Assembly (NCBI GenBank): GCA_002724215.1
Contig: PBOD01000236.1
Span: 1 to 33,274 of the forward strand
Reading direction: 5' to 3'
Source: Gemmatimonadota bacterium
Lineage (GTDB): Bacteria > Latescibacterota > UBA2968 > UBA8231
Length of the DNA stretch: 33,274 nucleotides
Below are positions 1 through 8,185 of the stretch, piece by piece; position 1 is the stretch's first letter, and every line of letters begins with the position of its first letter. A model generated the notes under the pieces. The model was not told the DNA's origin. It saw nothing but the letters and a program-made list of their open reading frames with translations, and did no database searches. The translations under genes were made by a program, and so were the position numbers.

Positions 1-2814
1 AAAAACGGGCGGAATCATCCCATCGCGGTAGCCGATGGTCTGGGACAGGGTGGTATCGAACACGGTGATGCCGAGCCTGCCGCCAACCAATAGTCTACCT
101 CGTTCGTCCTGCGTAAACGCGTTTGGCGCGTTGACATCCATTCTAATGACCGAAGGGTCCAGTTTTGCTTCAACCACAGTTTCCAAAAAATTTGCGCCGT
201 CGAATGCATTGGGTTCTATAACGAACATCCCATCGTCGAAGCCGAACCACGTCCGCCCGTTCTGGTCCACGTGAATAATCGTGCAGTAGCCTATAGAAAC
301 GAGCCGCTGAAACTCCCCGAGAACATCCAACTTCCATTGGTGGATAGCGCCTCGTCTATAAAGGCATATTCCTCCCTTGGTAGAAATCCAGACCCAACCT
401 CTCGGATCACTACCGATAGATCGAATAAAGTTTGAATTGAGCCCTTCGCTTACGGTGAATCGATCGAGATTCTCGCCACGCACGCGCCATAAAGCGCTTT
501 CTGTTCCAATCCATAAGCTACCTTGTATATCTTCGTGCAAAGCTGTTACTCTGGACACGCTTTCTCCGAGCTGCAAAGAATCGAGTTGACCGCCACGGTA
601 GGAAAACAAACGCTCGCCTCCCGTGTTTGCACTTACACCTATCCAAAGGGTCCCGTTACTATCTTCGAGGAGATTCGTGATAATCCGAGTGGTGTCTAGA
701 GTGACCTCTTCGGTAAAACGCAGTTTACTATCTACGCTCGCCACTTTATTGTCCGCTGCGATCCACACCCCGTCATCGCTACGCGGGATCAGGATATCTG
801 CCAGGGGCTCTAAATCTGAGACGGTTTCTCTCGAGCCGGCAGAATACCACGACTTAGAGCCACTCTTGGTCTTTAGCCAGCCCTGCCGGTATGGTGCGAT
901 CATTTCCGAATGCCAGCGCCACAATCCTTGCTCAGTTCCTGCCCAAAGGTACCCGTGCCTACCCTTCAATAGCACTCTGACGTAGCGGTTGGATCCACCC
1001 CGGACTACATCAAAATCTCCTGTACTGTTGCTCCGGTAGATCTCATCGGCACGGACAATCCATATGAGCCCTGCGTGATCAATCATGATGGGACCCGTAG
1101 CAGCGGTGGGAGTCATCCCTGCAAAATTTATTTTTTCGAAGCGTCCATTTTTTTCGGCAAAGAGCCCTTTTGAGGTGCTTGCTAGCACTTGACCATCTTC
1201 GGTCTCGACGAGACCAACAACAGTGGTTTGATTCAGACCGTCGCTCGCGGACTGGACATCTGAGCCATCGTAGTAGGCCAGTCCAAGGAATGAACCGATC
1301 CAGATCCGGTCTTGACTGTCTTCCATTAGCGTGAGAACCTCACCAGAAGTTAGCCCATTTCCGGATTTCAGGTCGATGAATCGCCGCCCGTCGTATAAGC
1401 TGACGCCCTGAGTCGTGCCGATCCAAATCGTGCTGTCGCGTGCGACCGCAAGAGCACTGATGTGGTCATCGACAAGACCGTCTCGTGTAGTGAAAGCCAC
1501 AAAATCCGAGCCATCATAGTAAATGAGGCCCTTACGCGTGCCGATCCATACCCGGCCCGCGAAATCCGTGGCAAGAGAATAGACCTGATCGTTTGGTAGC
1601 CCGTGTGCAGTGGTGAATTGGACAAAATTCTGTCCATCGAAATAACAAAGTCCACCAACTCTGCTACCGAGCCAAAGACGACCATTATGATCCTCTGTCA
1701 TCGCGTCCACCCGAGGAAAAGGTAGCCCGTCTTCGGGACTGAATGACACCCAATCCGGCGTCAAATCACCGCCCCCCGCTCGGATGACTTCGCCCGCTTT
1801 AATTCCGAGCGGCTGCCCAATAGCTTCTCTTAGGACGAAGAGATGTTTAGTGCCTGGTCCATCTACCACATCGATAGTGGTTTCGTTGGAATCGACAACG
1901 CTCGACTCGTCTGCATAATAGCGGCCTACGGGAAGTGGGAGCTGCCACTGCCCTGCCTCGTCGCTATGAACGTCGACCCAAAAAGAGGGCTTGCTGTGGG
2001 CGTGCAGGCGGATTCGGCGGCCCGCGGCGGGTTGACCATCGATGGACCACGTAAGACGGCCTCTGGCCAGGCCGATCGCGTGACTACGGCTGAGCAAAAG
2101 ATCCCCTAGCCGGTCTGAACGCTGGAACTTGCGGATGCCCGGACCCCAAGACAACCAACTATACGAGCCATCTGCGTCGTAGTCGGAGACGCTTATATCG
2201 AATCCGAGCGTAACATTGGACTGAGTTTCAAATTCCGTGCCGAATACTTTAGACAAGTCGATGCGCCATTCGTAGCTTGTACCGCTATCGCTCAAGGAAA
2301 CCGCGTACTCCACGTCTGTACCGCTACCGAGAGCCAGTTCGTCGCCGTAAATTGAGTACTGACGGACGACCCTTGCGGTAGTGTCGTGCAATGCAAGATA
2401 CAACTCGCAACCATCCTGGTTATTCCACGTGGATTGTGCGGTAGTATCGATCCAGACGGATTGGTCTGAGGTTTGTATTGCGACATAAAGGGCATAACTC
2501 TCTGCATCATAAGCGGTTAACATCGTTGCCGAGAAGTCCGCGGCGTCAACCGGCGACTCACCGTATTCGATGTTTTCTACTCTTTGGGAAGTGTTAAAAA
2601 TTGATCCATACCGGGTAGTGGAAAGACGTGAATTACCGGATCTCAATGCTTCGGCGGGTATAGGCGCGGTGTTTGGCGGCCAATCGCTGAGATCTCCATC
2701 GACGACGATACCACTGGCCGGTGCCGCTACGGCGACCGCTCCGTTATGAGCTTCAACCGAAGTGAGAGATCCAGCGACGATAGACATCGCAAGTAATGCA
2801 CGTGATACGAACAT
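1..2814 (-). CDS. Secreted CBM9-like / two-component-propeller protein, 3' end beyond window
   Basis: The frame stays open for 938 codons from the ATG at 2814 down to the left edge; I checked every codon for stops. The product starts with a signal peptide (MFVSRALLAMSIVAG, cleavage likely after VEA near residue 22). A CBM9/DOMON-like sandwich follows (about 35-240, opening with VVDGDLSDWP). Next comes a carboxypeptidase-regulatory-like domain (about 245-350). From about 355 there are repeated two-component-propeller blades of the form GRVWIGTRKGLIYYDG. In this family such propellers usually sense ligands outside the cell and are often joined to a histidine kinase, guanylate cyclase or phosphatase module; any such output module would lie outside the window. 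No strong Shine-Dalgarno sequence precedes the ATG. Base composition is lower in GC than most of the window. Domain reading is firm; the output function is unknown. Confidence 0.88.
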   Translation of the reverse strand, partial: MFVSRALLAMSIVAGSLTSVEAHNGAVAVAAPASGIVVDGDLSDWPPNTAPIPAEALRSGNSRLSTTRYGSIFNTSQRVENIEYGESPVDAADFSATMLTAYDAESYALYVAIQTSDQSVWIDTTAQSTWNNQDGCELYLALHDTTARVVRQYSIYGDELALGSGTDVEYAVSLSDSGTSYEWRIDLSKVFGTEFETQSNVTLGFDISVSDYDADGSYSWLSWGPGIRKFQRSDRLGDLLLSRSHAIGLARGRLTWSIDGQPAAGRRIRLHAHSKPSFWVDVHSDEAGQWQLPLPVGRYYADESSVVDSNETTIDVVDGPGTKHLFVLREAIGQPLGIKAGEVIRAGGGDLTPDWVSFSPEDGLPFPRVDAMTEDHNGRLWLGSRVGGLCYFDGQNFVQFTTAHGLPNDQVYSLATDFAGRVWIGTRKGLIYYDGSDFVAFTTRDGLVDDHISALAVARDSTIWIGTTQGVSLYDGRRFIDLKSGNGLTSGEVLTLMEDSQDRIWIGSFLGLAYYDGSDVQSASDGLNQTTVVGLVETEDGQVLASTSKGLFAEKNGRFEKINFAGMTPTAATGPIMIDHAGLIWIVRADEIYRSNSTGDFDVVRGGSNRYVRVLLKGRHGYLWAGTEQGLWRWHSEMIAPYRQGWLKTKSGSKSWYSAGSRETVSDLEPLADILIPRSDDGVWIAADNKVASVDSKLRFTEEVTLDTTRIITNLLEDSNGTLWIGVSANTGGERLFSYRGGQLDSLQLGESVSRVTALHEDIQGSLWIGTESALWRVRGENLDRFTVSEGLNSNFIRSIGSDPRGWVWISTKGGICLYRRGAIHQWKLDVLGEFQRLVSIGYCTIIHVDQNGRTWFGFDDGMFVIEPNAFDGANFLETVVEAKLDPSVIRMDVNAPNAFTQDERGRLLVGGRLGITVFDTTLSQTIGYRDGMIPPVF

Positions 2815-3211
2815 TTGGGAGTGTGCTATTCTGCCAATCAATTTGGTAAATGTGACTTGCACGCGCCTTATTTTGGTAGGGCTTTGTATTCGATAAATCC
2901 AGAAATCACGCTGGCAAGGAGAAATTACGCTGGTGCGGATGCGTTATTAGCTCCGGCCGATGCCCGCGCTAACCATTTGCTCGCTTCCTTGGCATTAGGG
3001 GGAGTGTGACTCCTCTCCGTCTCGTGGTCTTCCCGGAAGGTTCATTGGCCCACGACGAAAGTGCTGTTGAGAATGTAAAGAGATCAATGACCAAATCAAT
3101 GGGGGTCTTGGAATGATGAGCAGGCTAGACCGCCGATCCTGCGCACGTTTAAAAAATTCGCTCAATAGTTAAGAACCACGCGTGCTGGTGTTTTCGACAC
3201 CGGCAGGTTAC
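2815..3211. other. Non-coding gap, AT-richer
   Basis: About 400 bases between the start of the propeller gene and the left copy of the duplicated subtilase region. I see no convincing gene. A 64-codon plus-strand frame (2815-3009) has no family resemblance and no ribosome site. The gap presumably carries the promoter of the minus-strand propeller gene, but no confident -35/-10 pair stands out. Confidence 0.5.
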
Positions 3212-4209
3212 GCCTCGATTCGATTCCTGATGGGGACGTTAACCAAACCGTACATGAGCACTCCTGGGACCCAATCTGATTAGATCATCATTACTTTGGA
3301 GTTTGAAGTTGTATAGGGCTCGTCGAGGCAACAATAAACAGGGCGAGAAATCTCGTACCCGTCAAAGATAGAGATCTGGCGCCGGATTCCCAAACCGATG
3401 GATTCGGCATTGGCAGGGCTTGGCCGGGGCCAACCGGTAGCTTGGTAGCATCCGATGTTCGATACAACGGTCATCCCATTTCACAAATCGCCGATTTTAG
3501 CCGCTAGCGGCTGCACGCCAATCACTGTGAACGACATGTATCCCTAGGATGCTGGCTCTGGTCGCCCTGTATTTATTTGGTCCTGCGCCCATCCGGGCCG
3601 ATGAATTGGGCCGCAAAGTCGGTCTGATACTGAAAATGGCTCTGGGCGCAATGCAAAGCGCCGCGGGTGCTGGTAAGCGGGCACCTATGGTAGGCGCTTG
3701 GCGGTGATCCTCAACGGCGATAGGGCCGCCCTGGCGCGAAAATCGTTGTGCTCGGCGGTTCTGTCGGCACTATAACGGGCGATATCCTCACCGCGCAGGT
3801 CCCGCCGCGCCAGGAAATTGACGCCGATCATATCCACCGCGACGCGGATGCGCTCGGAGCGGCCTATCGCGGGCGCGGTGTGGTCGTGGGCATCGTTGAT
3901 AGCGGCATCGACATCTTCCCCCCCGATTTCCGCGATCCAGCCGATTCGACCAGTTCGCGGATTTTGGCGATATGTGACCAACTCGACGATAGTGGTCCCG
4001 CGCCGATTGGTATCCGTACGGCACGCTCTACACGCGGGAGAATATTGAGCGCGCGCTCCGCGGCGAAGCTGCATTCGCCGTTACCGACGAAATCGGCCAT
4101 GGTACCCACGTCGCCGCCACGGCAGCGGGCAATAGCCCGGTCTACACGGGCATGGCACCTGAAGCCGAGTTAGTCTTCGTCAAGTTGCTGGAAGATCTCG
4201 ACTTTGGAT
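3212..4209 (+). repeat. Left, decayed copy of a ~1 kb direct duplication
   Basis: This stretch aligns base by base, with many substitutions and small indels, to about 4315-5399. Landmarks include ACCGTACATGA (3248 region versus 4353 region), CCGGATTCCCAAACCGATGG, ATCCGGGC, GTCGCCCTGTAT and AATAGCCCGGTCTACACGGGCATGG. The offset is about 1105 bases at the left end and about 1195 at the right. The difference is mostly one deletion of about 84 bases near 3810 in this copy. Similarity covers both upstream DNA and coding DNA, so a DNA segment was duplicated rather than just a protein domain. It stops abruptly near 4209. Confidence 0.9.
3549..4209 (+). pseudogene. Truncated, frameshifted copy of the subtilase gene
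   Basis: The ATG at 3549 opens a signal peptide (MLALVALYLFGPAPIRADELGRK in two pieces: hydrophobic core, then ADELGRK), nearly the same as the intact gene at 4657. The frame then breaks: single-base losses lie near 3686, 3750 and 4010, a stop follows APMVGAWR, and about 84 bases corresponding to the end of the propeptide are missing near 3810. The catalytic-Asp motif GIVDSGIDIF and the GHGTHV-type His motif are still readable in shifted frames, with FHPDF changed to FPPDF. The copy ends after KLLEDLD, before the Asn and Ser motifs, so no active protease can be made. It is a relic of tandem duplication rather than a separate family member. Confidence 0.9.
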
Positions 4210-4302
4210 ATCGGAGCCATCGTAGTGGGCGAGCCCGAGGTACGAGCCGATCCATACCCCGCCGCGGGATCCTCCAACAGGCTGTATATCTGGCCCACGT
4301 TT
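4210..4302 (-). pseudogene. Scrap of a two-component-propeller gene
   Basis: Read on the minus strand, this piece gives IYSLLEDP, then, after a one-base frame change in a GC run near 4263, VWIGSYLGLAHYDGSD. This is the consensus of one propeller blade. It matches blades of the gene at 1-2814, for example LMEDSQDRIWIGSFLG at about 1261-1340 and RVWIGTRKGLIYYDG at about 1500-1560. It lies exactly between the broken subtilase copy and the right-hand duplicated upstream DNA. It is too short and shifted to encode anything; it marks a recombination junction. Confidence 0.75.
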
Positions 4303-5399
4303 TTACCCCATATCCTTCGATTACCATATCTCTGATGGAGACATTCACCAGACCGTACATGACTTACTCCTCGGAGCAAATTCCATTAGACAATCATCAC
4401 TTTGGAGTTGTAAGTTGCAGAGTGCACGTCGAGGCACCAATATATACCGCGAAATGTCTTGTACCCGCCAAAGATATAGAACCTGCGCCGGATTCCCAAA
4501 CCGATGGATTTGCCATCGGTAGTGCTTGGTCGGGGCTAGGCAGTAGCATGGAGGCATGCGATGGTCGACACAGCGGTACATCATATTTGGCAAACCATCG
4601 ATTCTGGCCGCTTGCGGCGGCACGCCAATCACTGCGAACGACATGTAGCGCGGAGCATGTTGGTTCTGGTCGCCCTGTATTTGTTGAGTTCTGTGCCCAT
4701 CCGGGCGGATGAGCTGGGTCGCAAAGTCGGTCCGATGCTGAAAATGGCTCTCGGCGCAGAGCAAAGCGCCGCGGGCGCGGGTAAGAAGACCACCGACGGC
4801 AGGCGCCTGGCGGTGATCCTCAAGGGCGATACGGCCGCCCTGGCGCAAAAAGTCGACGCGCTCGGCGGCTCTGTCGGGACCATCGCAGGCGATATCCTCA
4901 CCGCGCAGGTCCCCCGCCGCGCCCTGGGGGCACTCATGGCGGATCCGGCGCTCGAAAGAGCCGAGGCAGAACCCCGTTTGCGAGCGGTCAACGATGCGGC
5001 GCGACAGGAAATCAACGCCGATCACATCCACCGCGACGAGGCCTCGCTCGGAGCGGCCTATCGCGGGCGCGGTGTGGTGGTGGGCATCGTCGATAGCGGT
5101 ATCGACATCTTCCATCCCGATTTCCGCGATCCGGCCGATTCGACCCGCTCGCGGATCCTGGCGCTATGGGACCAGTTCGACGATAGTGGCCCCCCGCCGC
5201 CCGGATATTCGTACGGCACGCTCTATACCCGGGAGGACATCGAGGCCGCGCTCCGCGGCGAAGCCGCCATCGCCGCTACCGACGAGCTCGGCCACGGCAC
5301 CCACGTAGCCGCCACGGCAGCGGGCAATAGCCCGGTCTACACGGGCATGGCACCAGAAGCCGAGTTAGTCGTCGTCAAGTTGCTGGAAGATCTCGGCTA
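4303..5399 (+). repeat. Right copy of the ~1 kb direct duplication (with intact gene)
   Basis: This is the partner of 3212-4209. The first 350 bases (about 4303-4656) are upstream of the intact subtilase and must contain its promoter and leader. No confident promoter boxes are visible. The left and right copies keep the order upstream DNA, signal peptide, propeptide, Asp motif, His motif. Confidence 0.88.
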
Positions 5400-7092
5400 T
5401 GGCGAAGAGGTACCCGCCGATGAAGACTTCAAATCGGTGGTCGATGAATTCCGTGGCTCGCTGATCGACGCAGCCGCTTATGTTTTCGACCAGGCGGCGC
5501 GACAGCGGCAACCGGCGGTGGTCAACCTGAGCCTGGGTACCTTTGCCGGCTCGCACGACGGTACTGGGCTGGTGGAACAGGGGCTGGATGCACTGCTGGA
5601 ACCGCCCGGTCGGGCGATCTGTGCGGCCGTGGGCAACGACGGCGGGACCAAAACGCACTGGGGCGATTTCGAGCTCGAGCCCGATTCGCTGTGGACCTAC
5701 TATTACGTCGATACCAATCTTCTCCTGCAGGAGTGGCTGACGGGTTTTGCTTTGTTCTTCGAGGGAGAGATCACCGAGGACGAACTGGAATCGAGGATGG
5801 GGGCTCTGGAGGCGGGTCCATCCGTCGATATTGCACTCTATGGCACGGTCGATGGACCTGGCAGCGAAGAAGCCGCCATCGCCATAGGCGCCACCGCGGC
5901 ACGCGGATCCTTTTTTGCGCTCCAGGCGCGCGACAATCTCGACAATACCCCGTGGTACGAGCTGCCCGCTCTCGCAGAGCGGGCGATCTCCGTACGCGAT
6001 ACCCTGAGTTATTCCGACGGGCGCGAAGCGGGGATCGTCGAACTGGCTGCGCAGTACACCGCCGATGATCGGCTGGCGTTTTACGTATTGATCCGCGATA
6101 CCGGGCAGCAAGTTGATATGGAAAATGCCCGCATCAGTGGCGGCGAACTCTTCCGCCTGATGGCGCGGGGCGGGGGCCGGATCCACGTCTGGACCGCTAC
6201 CGGTGCCGGTATGAACGGCGCCAACCCACTATTGAATATGGAGAGTTCCGACCCTCGCTACCGCCCCGGCGACGATGCCTTTAGCACGTTTATTCCGGCG
6301 ACAGCGAAGCGGGTGATCGCCGTGGGCTCACACGACAATAGAACCGCGGCTGAACTCGAGAGCCGACGGGGCGCGCTCTCCGCGTATTCCAGCCGGGGTC
6401 CTACAGTGGACGGTCGAGTCAAGCCGCAGCTCACGGCACCGGGAAATGCCGTACTCTCGGCCCTCTCACGCGATGCGCGTGAAATGAGAGCCCTGATGGC
6501 ATTCACACAGTCCTTGATGGGCGCGGAACTCGATTTTCCGCTGCTCACTGCCGATGAACAGCACCTTCTCGCTCAGGGCACCAGCATGGCGACGCCGGTG
6601 GTAAGCGGTGGCGTTGCGCTGTACCTGCAACGCAATCCGCAGGCCTCCACCGACATTATACGCCATGCGCTGTTGACCCATGCGGTGCAAGACTCGGCCA
6701 CTGCCAGCCACGGCGCCCTGCCCAACAATCACTGGGGGCACGGGAAGCTGGATATCCTCGCCGCGATGGGGGGCATTGTCACGCAGGTGGCCCTGCCCGA
6801 TGCCGCTGCGATCACCCACTTGCAGCTCTTTCCCGCCTATCCGAATCCATTCAATCACAATGTCCTGATACCCTTCCAACTGGCCGCTCCCGAATGGGCG
6901 CGGATAAGCATCTACAATCTGGCGGGCCAGCGGGTGCGCCAACTTCTCGATGATCGCCTCGACACCGGGAAATACACCGTATCTTGGAACGGATTGGACG
7001 ATATGGGCCGCCCTCTGGCCAGTGGCGTATACCTGTATCGACTGCAGGTCGGACAGCAGGAGCGCACCAACAAGATGCTGATGTTGCGCTGA
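4657..7092 (+). CDS. Secreted subtilisin-family (S8) serine protease with FlgD-like C-terminal tail
   Basis: Numbered from the ATG at 4657 (811 residues), this S8 peptidase has a signal peptide (MLVLVALYLLSSVPIRA) and an inhibitor_I9-like propeptide (about 45-115). It carries the complete catalytic set: Asp146 in GIVDSGID, His213 in GHGTHVAA, oxyanion Asn327 in AVGNDGG and Ser643 in GTSMATPVVSGG. The Asn-Ser distance of about 316 residues is far more than in subtilisin, so a beta-rich domain is inserted there. The last ~90 residues form a FlgD-like/type IX-type sorting domain (LFPAYPNPFN, SGVYLYRLQVG, NKMLMLR). The protein should be exported and probably cell-surface bound. The frame is open to an earlier ATG at 4561. 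I prefer 4657 because the signal peptide begins there and its ATG is conserved in the decayed copy, but the signal lacks N-terminal positive charges, so a start a little upstream is possible. Confidence 0.92.
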   Translation: MLVLVALYLLSSVPIRADELGRKVGPMLKMALGAEQSAAGAGKKTTDGRRLAVILKGDTAALAQKVDALGGSVGTIAGDILTAQVPRRALGALMADPALERAEAEPRLRAVNDAARQEINADHIHRDEASLGAAYRGRGVVVGIVDSGIDIFHPDFRDPADSTRSRILALWDQFDDSGPPPPGYSYGTLYTREDIEAALRGEAAIAATDELGHGTHVAATAAGNSPVYTGMAPEAELVVVKLLEDLGYGEEVPADEDFKSVVDEFRGSLIDAAAYVFDQAARQRQPAVVNLSLGTFAGSHDGTGLVEQGLDALLEPPGRAICAAVGNDGGTKTHWGDFELEPDSLWTYYYVDTNLLLQEWLTGFALFFEGEITEDELESRMGALEAGPSVDIALYGTVDGPGSEEAAIAIGATAARGSFFALQARDNLDNTPWYELPALAERAISVRDTLSYSDGREAGIVELAAQYTADDRLAFYVLIRDTGQQVDMENARISGGELFRLMARGGGRIHVWTATGAGMNGANPLLNMESSDPRYRPGDDAFSTFIPATAKRVIAVGSHDNRTAAELESRRGALSAYSSRGPTVDGRVKPQLTAPGNAVLSALSRDAREMRALMAFTQSLMGAELDFPLLTADEQHLLAQGTSMATPVVSGGVALYLQRNPQASTDIIRHALLTHAVQDSATASHGALPNNHWGHGKLDILAAMGGIVTQVALPDAAAITHLQLFPAYPNPFNHNVLIPFQLAAPEWARISIYNLAGQRVRQLLDDRLDTGKYTVSWNGLDDMGRPLASGVYLYRLQVGQQERTNKMLMLR

Positions 7093-7269
7093 TAGATGCT
7101 CGGGGTTTTCTCTCCAGCGGATAGATGGCCCGCGCAAGAACAGCAGGAGCAGCCCCGCGTGCGGAGGCGGCGCCCCTACCTTTGGGCGGGCAGTGCAGCA
7201 TGCGGCGCTACATGCCGCGGAGCGTCTCGCCGGGGATGTTGCCGAACGAGCGGCAAATGCCGTAGGCGC

Positions 7270-8166
7270 TCAGCCGTTCTCGTGCGCCAATGCGCAACTG
7301 GCGGGGGTGCCGTCGGCTTCGGCGAAGACCCGCCCGAACTCTTCCCTGGACACGGCCTCGGTGCTGACGCCGCGATATTGGAACTGTAGCGCCCGGCGGC
7401 GCTCGGCCGTGCTGTTGGGCGGGGTCTGGTGCGGCAGCATGGCCGAGAAGAACATCGCGCCCCCGGCTTTTAGCGGTACGGGGAGGGCCTGGCTCCGGTC
7501 GATGCGATCGGGAAAGATTTCACAATCGATCGTGTGGTGGTGCCGCAAGGCGCCGAGCTTGTGGCCGCCGGGCAGGACGTGCATGCAGCCGTTTTCTACG
7601 GTGGCGTCGTCGAGGGCCAGCCAGGAGGTGGCGACCTTTTCCAGCGGCAGCCAGTTGAAGTAGGCGTTGTCTTGGTGCCAGGGCTTTTCCGAGCCGATAA
7701 AGGGGGGCTTCGACAGCGCCATCTCGGCTTTGAGGATGGCTTCTTCGCCAATGAGTTGGGAGATAAAGCCGGCGACGCGGGGGTGACGGGTCAGGTCGAC
7801 GAAGGTTTGGTGCTCCCGGTGATAGCCGTGCAGCTTGCGGAATTTCAGCTCGGCTTCTTCGACCGGCAGGGCCAGCGGGTCGATACCCGCCTCGAAGTGG
7901 ATGCCGAAGCCGGTGTCCGGATCGACGACCTGTCGACCGGCATAGTTGCGGGTGGCGTTGGGGTTTTCTTTGATATCGGCCGCGCCTTCCCGGGCGCGCT
8001 CGAGCAGCCCGATGGTGATTTCGCTGAGGGCGGCGCACGCGGCAGCGACTTCGTCGGGGGCGAGGACCTCTTCGAAGGCGAGATAGCCGAATTCATGGAA
8101 TTGGGCGATGTGGTCGTCGCTGAGGGCATCCGGGCAAATCGGGCTTGTCGTTTGTATCTGGCTCAT
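7270..8166 (-). CDS. PhyH-family Fe(II)/2-oxoglutarate dioxygenase
   Basis: 298 residues, the usual length for the phytanoyl-CoA dioxygenase (PhyH) family. The metal-binding triad is visible: His164 and Asp166 in WHQDNAYF, and His246 in MLPHQTPPNS. Arg257 or Arg258 would bind 2-oxoglutarate. The family motif ENGCMHVLPGGHK lies between them. Such enzymes hydroxylate small organic substrates in the cytoplasm using O2 and 2-oxoglutarate; the substrate cannot be read from sequence. It is the last gene of a minus-strand run, 19 bases after the preceding PhyH gene, so it is probably co-transcribed with genes up to 11552. A 177-base gap to the convergent subtilase gene shows no clear terminator. Confidence 0.92.
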   Translation of the reverse strand: MSQIQTTSPICPDALSDDHIAQFHEFGYLAFEEVLAPDEVAAACAALSEITIGLLERAREGAADIKENPNATRNYAGRQVVDPDTGFGIHFEAGIDPLALPVEEAELKFRKLHGYHREHQTFVDLTRHPRVAGFISQLIGEEAILKAEMALSKPPFIGSEKPWHQDNAYFNWLPLEKVATSWLALDDATVENGCMHVLPGGHKLGALRHHHTIDCEIFPDRIDRSQALPVPLKAGGAMFFSAMLPHQTPPNSTAERRRALQFQYRGVSTEAVSREEFGRVFAEADGTPASCALAHENG

Positions 8167-8185
8167 CGTTTCGTCGCTGTGGGTT

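Noticed and set aside
2815-3009. 64-codon plus-strand frame beside the propeller gene start
   Set aside because: No family resemblance, no ribosome site, and it starts exactly at the opposite gene's start codon.
3183-3205. Inverted repeat TGCTGGTGT / ACACCGGCA
   Set aside because: One mismatch and no T run after it, so too weak to call a terminator.
4345-5115. 256-codon minus-strand frame over the subtilase 5' end
   Set aside because: Antisense to a gene with a full catalytic set; the text is Arg/Ala/Pro-rich and matches nothing.
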